Shown: one piece after another, positions 1-6,267 of the stretch
Layout: every line of letters begins with the position of its first letter
How positions within the stretch are numbered: the stretch's first letter is position 1
Assembly (NCBI GenBank): GCA_002683775.1
Contig: NYTT01000037.1
Coordinates: 1-6,972 of the forward strand
Direction: 5' to 3'
DNA length: 6,972 nucleotides
DNA from: Flavobacteriales bacterium
GTDB lineage: Bacteria; Bacteroidota; Bacteroidia; Flavobacteriales; BACL11
Made by a program: the position numbers and the translations under genes
The notes under the pieces: model-generated
The model's input: only the letters and a program-made list of their open reading frames with translations
What the model was told of the DNA's origin: nothing
Database searches by the model: none

Positions 1-52
1 AAAAGATGGAACAAATCTTCATATAGAATTATATTCAAGCTTTACAAGTGAT

Positions 53-1231
53 TTAAAGATAGACCAATCGTGTTTGCTTAAAAATATCTTCATCATTATC
101 TCTGTTTATTTTCATTGTAGATAATTCATTTTTTAATGATAATAAGTTGTCCTTTAAAGTCATTATTTCATTGTTTTTTACTTTCATTGCATTCTCTTTG
201 TGTTCCTTCTCTGTAAAGTTTGATGACTTTTTAATTTTATCTTTGTTCTCTAAGAAATTAGAATTTTTACTCTTTTCTAATTTAATTTGTTTTTCAAGGG
301 CACTATTTTTCTTTAAGAGTTGTTTGTTTGTTTTTATATTCTCTTTAATTGTACTCTCTTTAATTTTAAGATTTTTATTTAGTAATTTAATTTTTTTTTC
401 TTGTTCTAAATTTAAATTAGTTAATTCATTATTTAGTGTTGTTGTTTTTTCAATTGTAACTATATAATTTTTAATACTGTCATTAAAATTATGAGATTTG
501 ATTAGTGATAATTTTTTTAAGTCTGAATCATTGTTTGAAGCATTTATTTCCTCAAACGTTCTATATGATGAAAGATAATTTTCGTTTTTTATTCTTTTTT
601 TAGCGAAAAGGTTAAAATATGATACTCTAGACTTTGTAAGTGGCCCAATTTGTATTCCGCATACCCCATCTTTTTTGTTTTCTATAAAATAGGTGGTAAG
701 TAGTTTAGTATTAACGTATATCTCAAAAATATTCTTTTCTGAGCGTAATTCTAAAGAATTGTATTTATCAATTTTATTTATAATCTTATTTCTTGTCCAT
801 CCGTAATTTTTTGTATTATTATCTAGGTTCTTTTCTTCACCATCTGATTTATTGATGCATCTATACTCGCCTTTACTGTTTATTTCAAAAATAATAGCAT
901 TGTTATTTTCAGATTTTAATACAACTCCAATTGAAGAGTTTTCATTTTCTGATGGTTCTATTTTGAATGAAGTTTTTAGAATAAAATCAGAAACATACGA
1001 ATCTTTAGCTAGTATTTTAAAAGTGCTATTATTATTATTTCGACTCAACAATAAATCACCATTATCAAGTATAAAATAATTATCTTGACTTATTCCTATA
1101 TTAAAACTAGTACATTTTTTCTCAAAATCTTCAGAAATAATTTGAACATTAAAAGTTTCATCTGTAATTTGCTGAGCAAACAAGCTATGTGAAAATATTG
1201 TTGTTAAGATAATTGTAATTACTTGCTTCAT
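53..1231 (-). CDS. Secreted protein with LamG-like domain and long coiled coil, function unknown
   Basis: The 392-residue product has a clear signal peptide (residues 1-20: Lys-3, hydrophobic core, then SLFAQ before the likely cleavage site), so it is exported to the periplasm or cell surface. Residues about 45-212 alternate beta-strand-like stretches (for example SDFILKTSFKIEP, SSIGVVLKSENNNAIIFEIN, NSLELRSEKNIFEIYVNTKLL and VSYFNLFAKK). That pattern resembles the concanavalin/LamG or DUF1080-like jelly-roll folds found in many Bacteroidota surface proteins. Residues about 255-375 are rich in Lys, Asn, Leu and Glu with heptad-like spacing, which predicts a long coiled coil. I see no catalytic motif, lipobox or type IX sorting domain. 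The ATG at 1231 is preceded on its own strand by AAAAGGAAAAA, an A-rich site with a weak GGA, and it supplies the signal peptide. The gene is transcribed divergently from the lipoprotein at 1305. The domain call is by fold pattern only; the function is unknown. Confidence 0.8.
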   Translation of the reverse strand: MKQVITIILTTIFSHSLFAQQITDETFNVQIISEDFEKKCTSFNIGISQDNYFILDNGDLLLSRNNNNSTFKILAKDSYVSDFILKTSFKIEPSENENSSIGVVLKSENNNAIIFEINSKGEYRCINKSDGEEKNLDNNTKNYGWTRNKIINKIDKYNSLELRSEKNIFEIYVNTKLLTTYFIENKKDGVCGIQIGPLTKSRVSYFNLFAKKRIKNENYLSSYRTFEEINASNNDSDLKKLSLIKSHNFNDSIKNYIVTIEKTTTLNNELTNLNLEQEKKIKLLNKNLKIKESTIKENIKTNKQLLKKNSALEKQIKLEKSKNSNFLENKDKIKKSSNFTEKEHKENAMKVKNNEIMTLKDNLLSLKNELSTMKINRDNDEDIFKQTRLVYL

Positions 1232-1249
1232 TTTTTCCTTTTATTTAGG

Positions 1250-1257
1250 CAAATTTA
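1250..1257 (-). promoter_or_regulatory. Candidate -7 box for the minus-strand secreted protein
   Basis: On the minus strand this reads TAAATTTG, matching the Bacteroidota -7 consensus TAnnTTTG. It lies 18 bp upstream of the ATG at 1231 and would give a leader of about 14 nt. No clear TTG -33 element sits 19-20 bp further upstream, and an overlapping TTAATTTG on the same strand could serve instead, so the assignment is tentative. Confidence 0.4.
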
Positions 1258-1268
1258 CAAATTAAGTA

Positions 1269-1299
1269 TTGAAATTATGATATAAAAAAAGTAACTTTG
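1269..1299 (+). promoter_or_regulatory. Bacteroidota-type promoter of the lipoprotein gene
   Basis: TTG at 1269-1271, a 20-bp spacer and TAACTTTG at 1292-1299 fit the Bacteroidota sigma-ABfr arrangement (-33 TTTG/TTG and -7 TAnnTTTG). The -7 box ends only 5 nt before the ATG at 1305. The predicted transcription start therefore falls at or beside the start codon. The identical box TAACTTTG followed by GC recurs before the GAPDH gene at 6290-6297. Confidence 0.65.
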
Positions 1300-1304
1300 C
1301 AAAC

Positions 1305-2297
1305 ATGAAAAAAATATTTATTGTTGTATCATTTTTAGCATTTATTATTACATCCTGTGAAACAGATTTTGATGTTAACAATGATTGGGAAGAGATCACT
1401 GTAGTTTATGGGCTTCTAAACTCTAATAATGACACCCAATACGTTAGAATTAATAAAGCTTTTTTAGGTGATGCTGATGCAGTGGCTATGGCTAGTATTT
1501 CTGATTCAATTAATTATGATCCTTCAAATTTATTAGTTAGATTACATAAAATTAACTTTAATGATACAGTCTACTCTGTAAATTTTGATACTTCTTTAGT
1601 TATAAAAGATTCATTGGATGTAAATGGCACCACTGGCTTATTTCCTGTTGATAATAATATAATTTACAATACTGTACTACCAACTGGATTTTTAAATAAA
1701 AATTTTAGATATGCTTTAACTATTGATAATTCATATTCGGGTCACAAGGTTAGTTCTAATACTGAGGTTATAAGTGATTTTAGTTTTTTAAATTTTAATC
1801 CCGCTTATAAATTTGGATTTTATAATCCAAATTTATCAGATAGTTCAAAATTTTTATCTAAGTCAATAGAATGGGAAAAAGTTACAAATGGTGAAATATA
1901 TCAACTTGACATAAAATTTAATTATCTTGAAAATAATGTTGTTAAATCACTTATATGGAGTCAGCCACTAGAAGTATTTGATGGAAGAGATATGACTCAG
2001 AGGCTTGAAGGGATAAGGTTTTTTAATTTTTTAGAGAGAGAACTTAGTAATGAGAATGTTATAAGAGTCTTTATTGGTTTGGATTTAATAATGAATGTTG
2101 GAACTAAGACTTTAAATACTTACATAAAAGTTAATGAGCCCATTACGGGAATAGTAAGTCAGAGGCCTCAATTTACAAATATTAATAATGGAATTGGTAT
2201 TTTTTCTTCCAGATTCACACATACTGAGTATAACATAGGTTTAACAGATGACACTAGAAATTATCTGATAAATAATCTTAATAGAAACTTTCAATAG
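1305..2297 (+). CDS. Outer-membrane-type lipoprotein of unknown function
   Basis: The 330-residue protein starts with a lipoprotein signal peptide: MKK, a hydrophobic core at residues 4-15, and the lipobox ITSC with the acylated Cys at residue 18. The mature end is acidic (ETDFDVN), which could act as a surface-export signal as reported for some Bacteroidota lipoproteins; that is an inference. The body is beta-rich, with a run near residues 31-58 (VVYGLLNSNNDTQYVRINKA) that recalls the DUF4249 class of Bacteroidota lipoproteins. I cannot confirm that family without a profile search. No catalytic motif is visible. The start is fixed by the lipobox, because the next Met is at residue 61. The gene is divergent from the coiled-coil protein and followed by dnaK on the same strand after 140 bp. 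I see no terminator between them, but dnaK probably has its own promoter. Confidence 0.75.
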   Translation: MKKIFIVVSFLAFIITSCETDFDVNNDWEEITVVYGLLNSNNDTQYVRINKAFLGDADAVAMASISDSINYDPSNLLVRLHKINFNDTVYSVNFDTSLVIKDSLDVNGTTGLFPVDNNIIYNTVLPTGFLNKNFRYALTIDNSYSGHKVSSNTEVISDFSFLNFNPAYKFGFYNPNLSDSSKFLSKSIEWEKVTNGEIYQLDIKFNYLENNVVKSLIWSQPLEVFDGRDMTQRLEGIRFFNFLERELSNENVIRVFIGLDLIMNVGTKTLNTYIKVNEPITGIVSQRPQFTNINNGIGIFSSRFTHTEYNIGLTDDTRNYLINNLNRNFQ

Positions 2298-2299
2298 TC

Positions 2300-2312
2300 T
2301 GACATTCTGTCA
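2300..2312. promoter_or_regulatory. Perfect inverted repeat TGACA-N3-TGTCA upstream of dnaK
   Basis: TGACA at 2300-2304 and TGTCA at 2308-2312 are perfect inverted arms around TTC. The repeat begins 3 bp after the lipoprotein stop codon and lies 126 bp upstream of the dnaK ATG. It has no U-tract after it, so it does not look like a terminator. Its position before a heat-shock gene, and the related repeat at 2350-2362, suggest an operator or activator site. It does not match the CIRCE element of HrcA. The role is inferred. Confidence 0.4.
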
Positions 2313-2348
2313 CTATTTCGTGTTGTGTCGCTAATAAAATATTTTTTT

Positions 2349-2377
2349 TTGACAATTTTGTCCTCAAATTTGATTTG
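2349..2377 (+). promoter_or_regulatory. Possible dnaK promoter
   Basis: TTG at 2349-2351, an 18-bp spacer and TTGATTTG at 2370-2377 form a one-mismatch version of the Bacteroidota TTG / TAnnTTTG promoter. It would give a leader of roughly 55 nt before the ATG at 2438. The imperfect -7 box makes the exact position uncertain. Confidence 0.3.
2350..2362. promoter_or_regulatory. Second TGACA/TGTC inverted repeat upstream of dnaK
   Basis: GACAA at 2351-2355 and TTGTC at 2358-2362 are perfect inverted arms around TT. Including the T at 2350, the left half repeats the TGACA of the upstream element at 2300-2312. The two elements are centred about 50 bp apart. This one overlaps the TTGACA that may form the -33 region of the dnaK promoter, a position suited to regulation of initiation. 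A chance origin in A/T-rich DNA is possible for this weaker copy. Confidence 0.3.
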
Positions 2378-2437
2378 GTATCCTAATTGCAATATATCAA
2401 GTTAGAAAACAAATTGTAAAAATTAAAATATATTAAA

Positions 2438-4369
2438 ATGAGTAAAATTATTGGAATTGATTTAGGAACTACAAACTCTTGTGTCTCTGTTATGGAAGGA
2501 AATGAGCCTGTAGTTATTCCTAATGCTGAAGGAACTAGAACAACTCCTTCTATAGTTGCTTTTATTGAAGGTGGAGAAAGAAAAGTTGGAGATAGTGCTA
2601 AGCGACAAGCTATTACTAATCCAACAAAAACTATTGCCTCAATTAAAAGATTTATGGGGGAGAGTTTTTCTTCAATGTCAAAGGAAATAAAGAACGTGTC
2701 ATACAAAGTTGTGAAAGGAGATAATAATACACCTAGAGTAGATATTGATGGTAGACTGTATACTCCACAAGAAATTTCGGCAATGGTATTGCAAAAAATG
2801 AAAAAAACTGCTGAAGACTATTTAGGAACAACTGTAACTCAAGCTGTTGTAACTGTTCCTGCATATTTTAACGATGCACAAAGGCAAGCAACTAAAGAAG
2901 CAGGTGAGATTGCTGGACTTAAGGTTGAGCGAATTATTAATGAGCCTACCGCTGCAGCTCTTGCATATGGTTTAGATAAGGCGGCTGATGACAAAACTAT
3001 TGCAGTGTTTGATCTAGGTGGTGGAACATTTGATATTTCAATTCTTGAGCTTGGTGATGGTGTTTTTGAAGTTAAATCTACAAACGGTGATACACATCTT
3101 GGTGGCGATGATTTTGATCAAGTTATTATTGATTGGCTCGCAAATGAATTTAAAAAAGAGGAGAATTTGGATCTTAGAGAAGATCCAATGGCTTTGCAAA
3201 GATTAAAGGAAGCTGCTGAAAAGGCTAAAGTAGAGTTGTCTTCGTCCTCTCAGACTGAAATCAACTTACCTTATGTTACAGCGACTGCATCAGGTCCAAA
3301 GCACTTAGTTAGAACTTTATCAAGAGCTCAGTTTGAGAAATTAGCTGACAAATTAATTCAAGCAACAATAACTCCTTGCAAAAAAGCAATGAAAGATGCT
3401 GGAATGTCATCTTCTGATATTGACGAAGTTATTTTAGTAGGTGGTTCTACAAGAATACCTGCAATACAAGATGTTGTTGAAAAATATTTTGGTAAATCAC
3501 CTTCAAAAGGTGTTAATCCTGATGAGGTTGTTGCAGTAGGAGCTGCAATTCAAGGAGGTGTCTTAACGGGAGATGTTACTGATGTTCTTCTTTTAGATGT
3601 AACTCCTTTGTCCTTGGGTATTGAAACTATGGGAAGTGTTATGACTAAATTGATTGAAGCAAATACTACAATCCCAACAAAAAAATCAGAAGTTTTTTCA
3701 ACGGCAGCTGACAATCAACCAGCAGTTGATATTCATGTTTTGCAAGGTGAACGTCCAATGGCAAGTGATAATAAGTCAATTGGTCGTTTCCAATTGTCAG
3801 ACATTCCGCCAGCTCCAAGAGGTGTTCCGCAAATTGAAGTAACTTTTGATATTGATGCAAATGGAATCCTAAATGTATCTGCAAAGGACAAAGCAACTGG
3901 TAAGGAGCAAAATATTAAAATTGAAGCATCTTCTGGTTTATCTGATGAAGAAATTCAAAAAATGAAAGAAGAAGCTGAAGCAAATGCAGATTTAGATAAA
4001 AAAGCAAAAGAAACTGCAGAGAAGATAAACGGCGCTGATGGAATGATTTTTCAAACAGAAAAGCAACTAAAGGAATTTGGTGAAAAGCTTTCAGATGACA
4101 AAAAGAAACCAATTGAAGAAGCTTTAGTTGAACTAAAATCTGCACATGAAAGTAAAGATTTATCATTAATTGATTCTGCGATGGAGAAAATAAATGCAGC
4201 TTGGACAGCAGCATCTGAAGAGATGTATAAGGCAAGTCAAGAAGCTGGAGCTGGTGCAGAAGCTGGATCTGGTGCAGAAGCTGGAGCTAGTGCAACAGCA
4301 GATGCAACAGATGATGTTACAGATGTAGATTTTGAAGAAGTTAAAGAGGAAAAAGAAGATAAGGAATAA
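2438..4369 (+). CDS. dnaK: Chaperone protein DnaK (Hsp70)
   Basis: A complete 643-residue Hsp70, about the usual bacterial length. It is the cytosolic ATP-driven chaperone that binds exposed hydrophobic segments and cycles with DnaJ and GrpE; neither partner gene is in this window. The nucleotide-binding domain (about 1-381) has the phosphate-1 loop IDLGTTNS (7-14), NEPTAAALAYG (168-178), DLGGGTFD (192-199) and VGGSTRIP (334-341). The Gram-negative-type insertion after KRFMG is present. The interdomain linker and start of the substrate-binding domain, DVLLLDVTPLSLG, is at 382-394. An alpha-helical lid follows from about residue 500. The tail holds a Gly/Ala repeat (602-619) and ends in the acidic DVTDVDFEEVKEEKEDKE, close to the usual GrpE/J-interaction tail. 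The ATG is preceded by A-rich sequence without a Shine-Dalgarno site, normal for this phylum. A strong terminator follows, so it is probably transcribed alone. Confidence 0.98.
   Translation: MSKIIGIDLGTTNSCVSVMEGNEPVVIPNAEGTRTTPSIVAFIEGGERKVGDSAKRQAITNPTKTIASIKRFMGESFSSMSKEIKNVSYKVVKGDNNTPRVDIDGRLYTPQEISAMVLQKMKKTAEDYLGTTVTQAVVTVPAYFNDAQRQATKEAGEIAGLKVERIINEPTAAALAYGLDKAADDKTIAVFDLGGGTFDISILELGDGVFEVKSTNGDTHLGGDDFDQVIIDWLANEFKKEENLDLREDPMALQRLKEAAEKAKVELSSSSQTEINLPYVTATASGPKHLVRTLSRAQFEKLADKLIQATITPCKKAMKDAGMSSSDIDEVILVGGSTRIPAIQDVVEKYFGKSPSKGVNPDEVVAVGAAIQGGVLTGDVTDVLLLDVTPLSLGIETMGSVMTKLIEANTTIPTKKSEVFSTAADNQPAVDIHVLQGERPMASDNKSIGRFQLSDIPPAPRGVPQIEVTFDIDANGILNVSAKDKATGKEQNIKIEASSGLSDEEIQKMKEEAEANADLDKKAKETAEKINGADGMIFQTEKQLKEFGEKLSDDKKKPIEEALVELKSAHESKDLSLIDSAMEKINAAWTAASEEMYKASQEAGAGAEAGSGAEAGASATADATDDVTDVDFEEVKEEKEDKE
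4241..4294 (+). repeat. Three tandem 18-bp repeats in the dnaK tail
   Basis: Three adjacent copies, 4241-4258, 4259-4276 and 4277-4294, of a unit close to GAAGCTGGAGCTGGTGCA differ by only one or two bases. They encode EAGAGA, EAGSGA and EAGASA (DnaK residues 602-619). The repeat keeps the frame and extends the disordered Gly/Ala-rich linker between the helical lid and the conserved acidic tail. Such arrays vary in length by slippage. Confidence 0.85.
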
Positions 4370-4390
4370 CTATTTTAACTTATTTTCTCT

Positions 4391-4422
4391 AAAAAAGCCC
4401 TGCCATTAGTAGGGCTTTTTTT
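4391..4422 (+). terminator. Rho-independent terminator of dnaK
   Basis: AAAAAAGCCCT (4391-4401) pairs perfectly with AGGGCTTTTTT (4411-4421) around a 9-nt loop, and the stem runs into a U-tract. It starts 21 bp after the dnaK stop. The A-run and T-run flanks make it potentially functional in both directions, but no minus-strand gene ends here. The next gene starts at 4434, only 11 nt downstream. Confidence 0.92.
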
Positions 4423-4433
4423 ATATTAGCTAC

Positions 4434-5306
4434 ATGAAATCCTTTTTATATGTACTACTTTTATTCCCATTTTTATTAAATGCGCAAACTGCATTTATTT
4501 CTGGAAATGATTCTATATGTGATAATTCTGCTGAAAATGCTGAAATATTAGTCTCATTTAACGGTTTAGCCCCTTTTAATTTTAATTATGCAATAAATGG
4601 GATTCCACAATTATCAATCATCACGGATCTTAACCCTTTTATAATACTTTCTCAAACTGAAGGGGTATATACAATTGATTCATTTATTGATGCAAGTGGA
4701 AATTTTGACTCATTTTCAGGAAGTGGATTAGTAACTATTCTTGAGAGTCCGGATGCAATTATTTCAATATTAACAGATACACTTTCAGTCGTTTATCCTT
4801 TTGGAAATTTTAATAGTGAATCTAATGGAAATATAATAAGTTGGGAATGGAATTTTGGTGATAATACAGTTAATCAATTTTCTGAAGTAGTATCACATGA
4901 GTATAAAGATTCTGTTGCGATTTATCAAACTAGTTTAATTATTACAGATACTCAAGGGTGTACTGATACAGCAACAAAGATAATTTGGATTAATAATGAT
5001 TTCTGGATTTATGTTCCCAATTCTTTTACTCCAGACAATGACAAATTTAATGATAAGTTTTGCATAGAATATAATGGGATAAGAGAAGATACATTTATAT
5101 TTCAAATATATAATTCAAAGGGAGAGATGATATTTAATACAGATACTCCAACTGATTTAAGCTGTAGTCTTAATAGAGGCTGGAATGGTAAAAATCTTAT
5201 TAGAGATGAATACTACCCTATAGATAATTATACTTATGAGATGTTTTTTAAAGATTTAAATGGATGGAAGCATCAAAAATATGGAACTATAAACTTAATA
5301 AGGTAA
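4434..5306 (+). CDS. Small secreted PKD protein with type IX (CHU_C, type B) sorting domain
   Basis: The 290-residue protein has an N-terminal signal peptide (1-18, ending LLNAQ) for Sec export. Residues about 19-100 (starting FISGNDSICDNSAENAEI, then APFNFNYAINGI) match the style of the Ig-like repeat modules of large Bacteroidota adhesins. Residues about 104-187 form a PKD domain, with the hallmark SWEWNFGD at 126-133 and a later SHEYKD. From about 194 to the end is the gliding-motility-associated C-terminal domain: VPNSFTPDNDKFND opens it, GWNGK (239-243) lies midway, and KYGTINLIR closes it. That domain directs export across the outer membrane by the type IX system, so the protein is expected on or outside the cell. 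There is a single copy of each module where relatives often carry many. The ATG is fixed by the signal peptide. The gene lies right behind the dnaK terminator, and I see no obvious promoter box. The substrate or adhesion role is unknown. Confidence 0.88.
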   Translation: MKSFLYVLLLFPFLLNAQTAFISGNDSICDNSAENAEILVSFNGLAPFNFNYAINGIPQLSIITDLNPFIILSQTEGVYTIDSFIDASGNFDSFSGSGLVTILESPDAIISILTDTLSVVYPFGNFNSESNGNIISWEWNFGDNTVNQFSEVVSHEYKDSVAIYQTSLIITDTQGCTDTATKIIWINNDFWIYVPNSFTPDNDKFNDKFCIEYNGIREDTFIFQIYNSKGEMIFNTDTPTDLSCSLNRGWNGKNLIRDEYYPIDNYTYEMFFKDLNGWKHQKYGTINLIR

Positions 5307-5340
5307 TTTAAGAGTTTTTGTTTATCTAGGACTAAGATTT

Positions 5341-6198
5341 TTAAATACTTTGATTAATTTTTTCAAAATGATACTCAATTAATCTGCCGATTGGATTTTT
5401 TAGTATTCTACCTTTTTTTAATCCATGTCTTTTTGTTGCTTCTTCAATTTCATCAGACAAGAAAAATGCAACAGATCCAATAAAATTAATGCTTAGAGAT
5501 TCTGACTTGCTAAAGCATTTTACATGTAGATCGATAAATTCATCTAATGTATCTTGAATTAGTTTTTGAATTATCGGATGGTCTCTTGTTACAGTAATGA
5601 AGGGAAAATATTGTGCTAGAAAAACATTTGCTCTATTAGTATTGTAAACATTTTTATTTATCACATCAATATTTGATTCAAAACTTGATTCAAATTTCTC
5701 TTTAAGTTCTTGATCCATTTTTCCATTAAAATAAAGAGATAATATTTTTTTTCCAAAATAATTTCCTGAAGCATCATCTCCCATTATAAAACCTAATGAA
5801 GGAGCATGTTCATAAATTTCTTTCCCGTCATAATAACAAGAATTTGATCCTGTTCCAAGTATACAAGTAATACCAGGATTTCCATCATACATTGCAAAAC
5901 AGGCAGCATCTAAATCATGGTTAATATTAACAGTAGCATTTTTGAAAAATCCAATAAATGGTGTTTCAATTATTTTATTTTTTGCTTTTGAAGAGCAACC
6001 AGCGCCGTAAAAGAACACGTGAGAAATCTTGTCTTTCCAATTATTTAAATCCGAATTCTCAAGATGATTCATAATTGATTTGTCATCTATAAAATAAGGA
6101 TTAAAACCTATTGTAGATATTTCTTGAATTAGTTTTCCATTAGTATCACATAATGCCCAACTGCACTTTGTTGAACCGCTATCAGCTATTAGTATCAT
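5341..6198 (-). CDS. BadF/BadG-type ATPase, probable N-acetylglucosamine kinase
   Basis: The 285-residue protein belongs to the ASKHA (actin/hexokinase-like) fold. Phosphate-1 motif: ADSGSTKCSWAL at residues 5-16. HDLDAA at 94-99 carries Asp95 and Asp97, one of which should be the catalytic base of sugar kinases in this family. Phosphate-2 motif: LGTGSNS at 114-120. GFIMGDDASGNYFGKK at 136-151 is the conserved family segment, and INFIGSVAFF (237-246) is the adenosine-side motif. Cytoplasmic, with no signal peptide. The length and motifs fit the Bacteroidota group annotated as N-acetylglucosamine kinases, which would convert GlcNAc and ATP to GlcNAc-6-phosphate for amino-sugar salvage or wall recycling. 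The exact sugar cannot be proven from sequence. The start gives the canonical MILIADSGSTK opening. It is convergent with the PKD gene (34 bp apart) and divergent from GAPDH, sharing an unusual symmetric promoter region. Confidence 0.85.
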   Translation of the reverse strand: MILIADSGSTKCSWALCDTNGKLIQEISTIGFNPYFIDDKSIMNHLENSDLNNWKDKISHVFFYGAGCSSKAKNKIIETPFIGFFKNATVNINHDLDAACFAMYDGNPGITCILGTGSNSCYYDGKEIYEHAPSLGFIMGDDASGNYFGKKILSLYFNGKMDQELKEKFESSFESNIDVINKNVYNTNRANVFLAQYFPFITVTRDHPIIQKLIQDTLDEFIDLHVKCFSKSESLSINFIGSVAFFLSDEIEEATKRHGLKKGRILKNPIGRLIEYHFEKINQSI

Positions 6199-6220
6199 TA
6201 GATTTTTTTAAAGATTCCGG

Positions 6221-6250
6221 CAAACATAGTGTAAATATAACACATATTAA
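6221..6250 (-). promoter_or_regulatory. Promoter of the sugar kinase gene
   Basis: On the minus strand TATGTTTG (6228 down to 6221) matches the Bacteroidota -7 box TAnnTTTG. TTA at 6250-6248, with a 19-bp spacer, is a near match to the -33 TTG. The predicted leader is about 18 nt before the ATG at 6198. The box is immediately preceded by ACAC, exactly as at the divergent GAPDH promoter. Confidence 0.55.
6229..6243. promoter_or_regulatory. GTGT-N7-ACAC dyad abutting the kinase -7 box
   Basis: GTGT (6229-6232) and ACAC (6240-6243) are inverted arms around a 7-bp A/T centre. The dyad touches the upstream edge of the kinase -7 box (6221-6228), within the promoter spacer. The same dyad with the same 7-bp gap is found in mirror position at the GAPDH promoter (6275-6289). 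A dimeric repressor site is the simplest reading; this is inference. Confidence 0.45.
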
Positions 6251-6251
6251 A

Positions 6252-6263
6252 TTTTTATAAAAA
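6252..6263. repeat. 12-bp A/T palindrome midway between divergent promoters
   Basis: TTTTTATAAAAA is a perfect palindrome centred at 6257/6258, close to the midpoint of the two -7 boxes (6228 and 6290). It could be a bend or UP-like A-tract shared by both promoters. A/T-only palindromes arise easily by chance in DNA this A/T rich, so the function is uncertain. Confidence 0.35.
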
Positions 6264-6267
6264 AAAA

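Noticed and set aside
1..52. Possible gene end or start at the left window edge: a plus-strand frame ending in TGA at 49-51, an open plus frame running to 124, and a minus-strand ATG at 22.
   Set aside because: Too short to show any recognisable protein, and the alternatives conflict. The frame running to 124 would overlap the minus-strand gene by about 70 bp.
147..467. Plus-strand open frame opposite the coiled-coil part of the first gene.
   Set aside because: It is the complement of Lys/Asn/Glu-rich codons, giving a Phe/Leu/Ser-rich artefact. The minus-strand protein has a signal peptide and domain structure.
2300..2312. Reading the TGACA-N3-TGTCA repeat as a terminator of the lipoprotein gene.
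   Set aside because: Short stem, 3-nt loop and no following U-tract. A regulatory site before dnaK fits better.
2298..2437. CIRCE (HrcA) element or sigma-32-type heat-shock promoter before dnaK.
   Set aside because: No TTAGCACTC-N9-GAGTGCTAA-like sequence and no convincing sigma-32 -10 box is visible.
2383..2706. Minus-strand open frame over the dnaK start.
   Set aside because: Antisense shadow of the highly conserved DnaK N-terminus, with no plausible domain of its own. The same applies to the antisense frames at 3666-3896 and 3915-4235.
5324..5338. ATCT-N7-AGAT hairpin followed by T residues between the convergent PKD and kinase genes.
   Set aside because: The stem is only four A/T-rich pairs, too weak to call a terminator with confidence.
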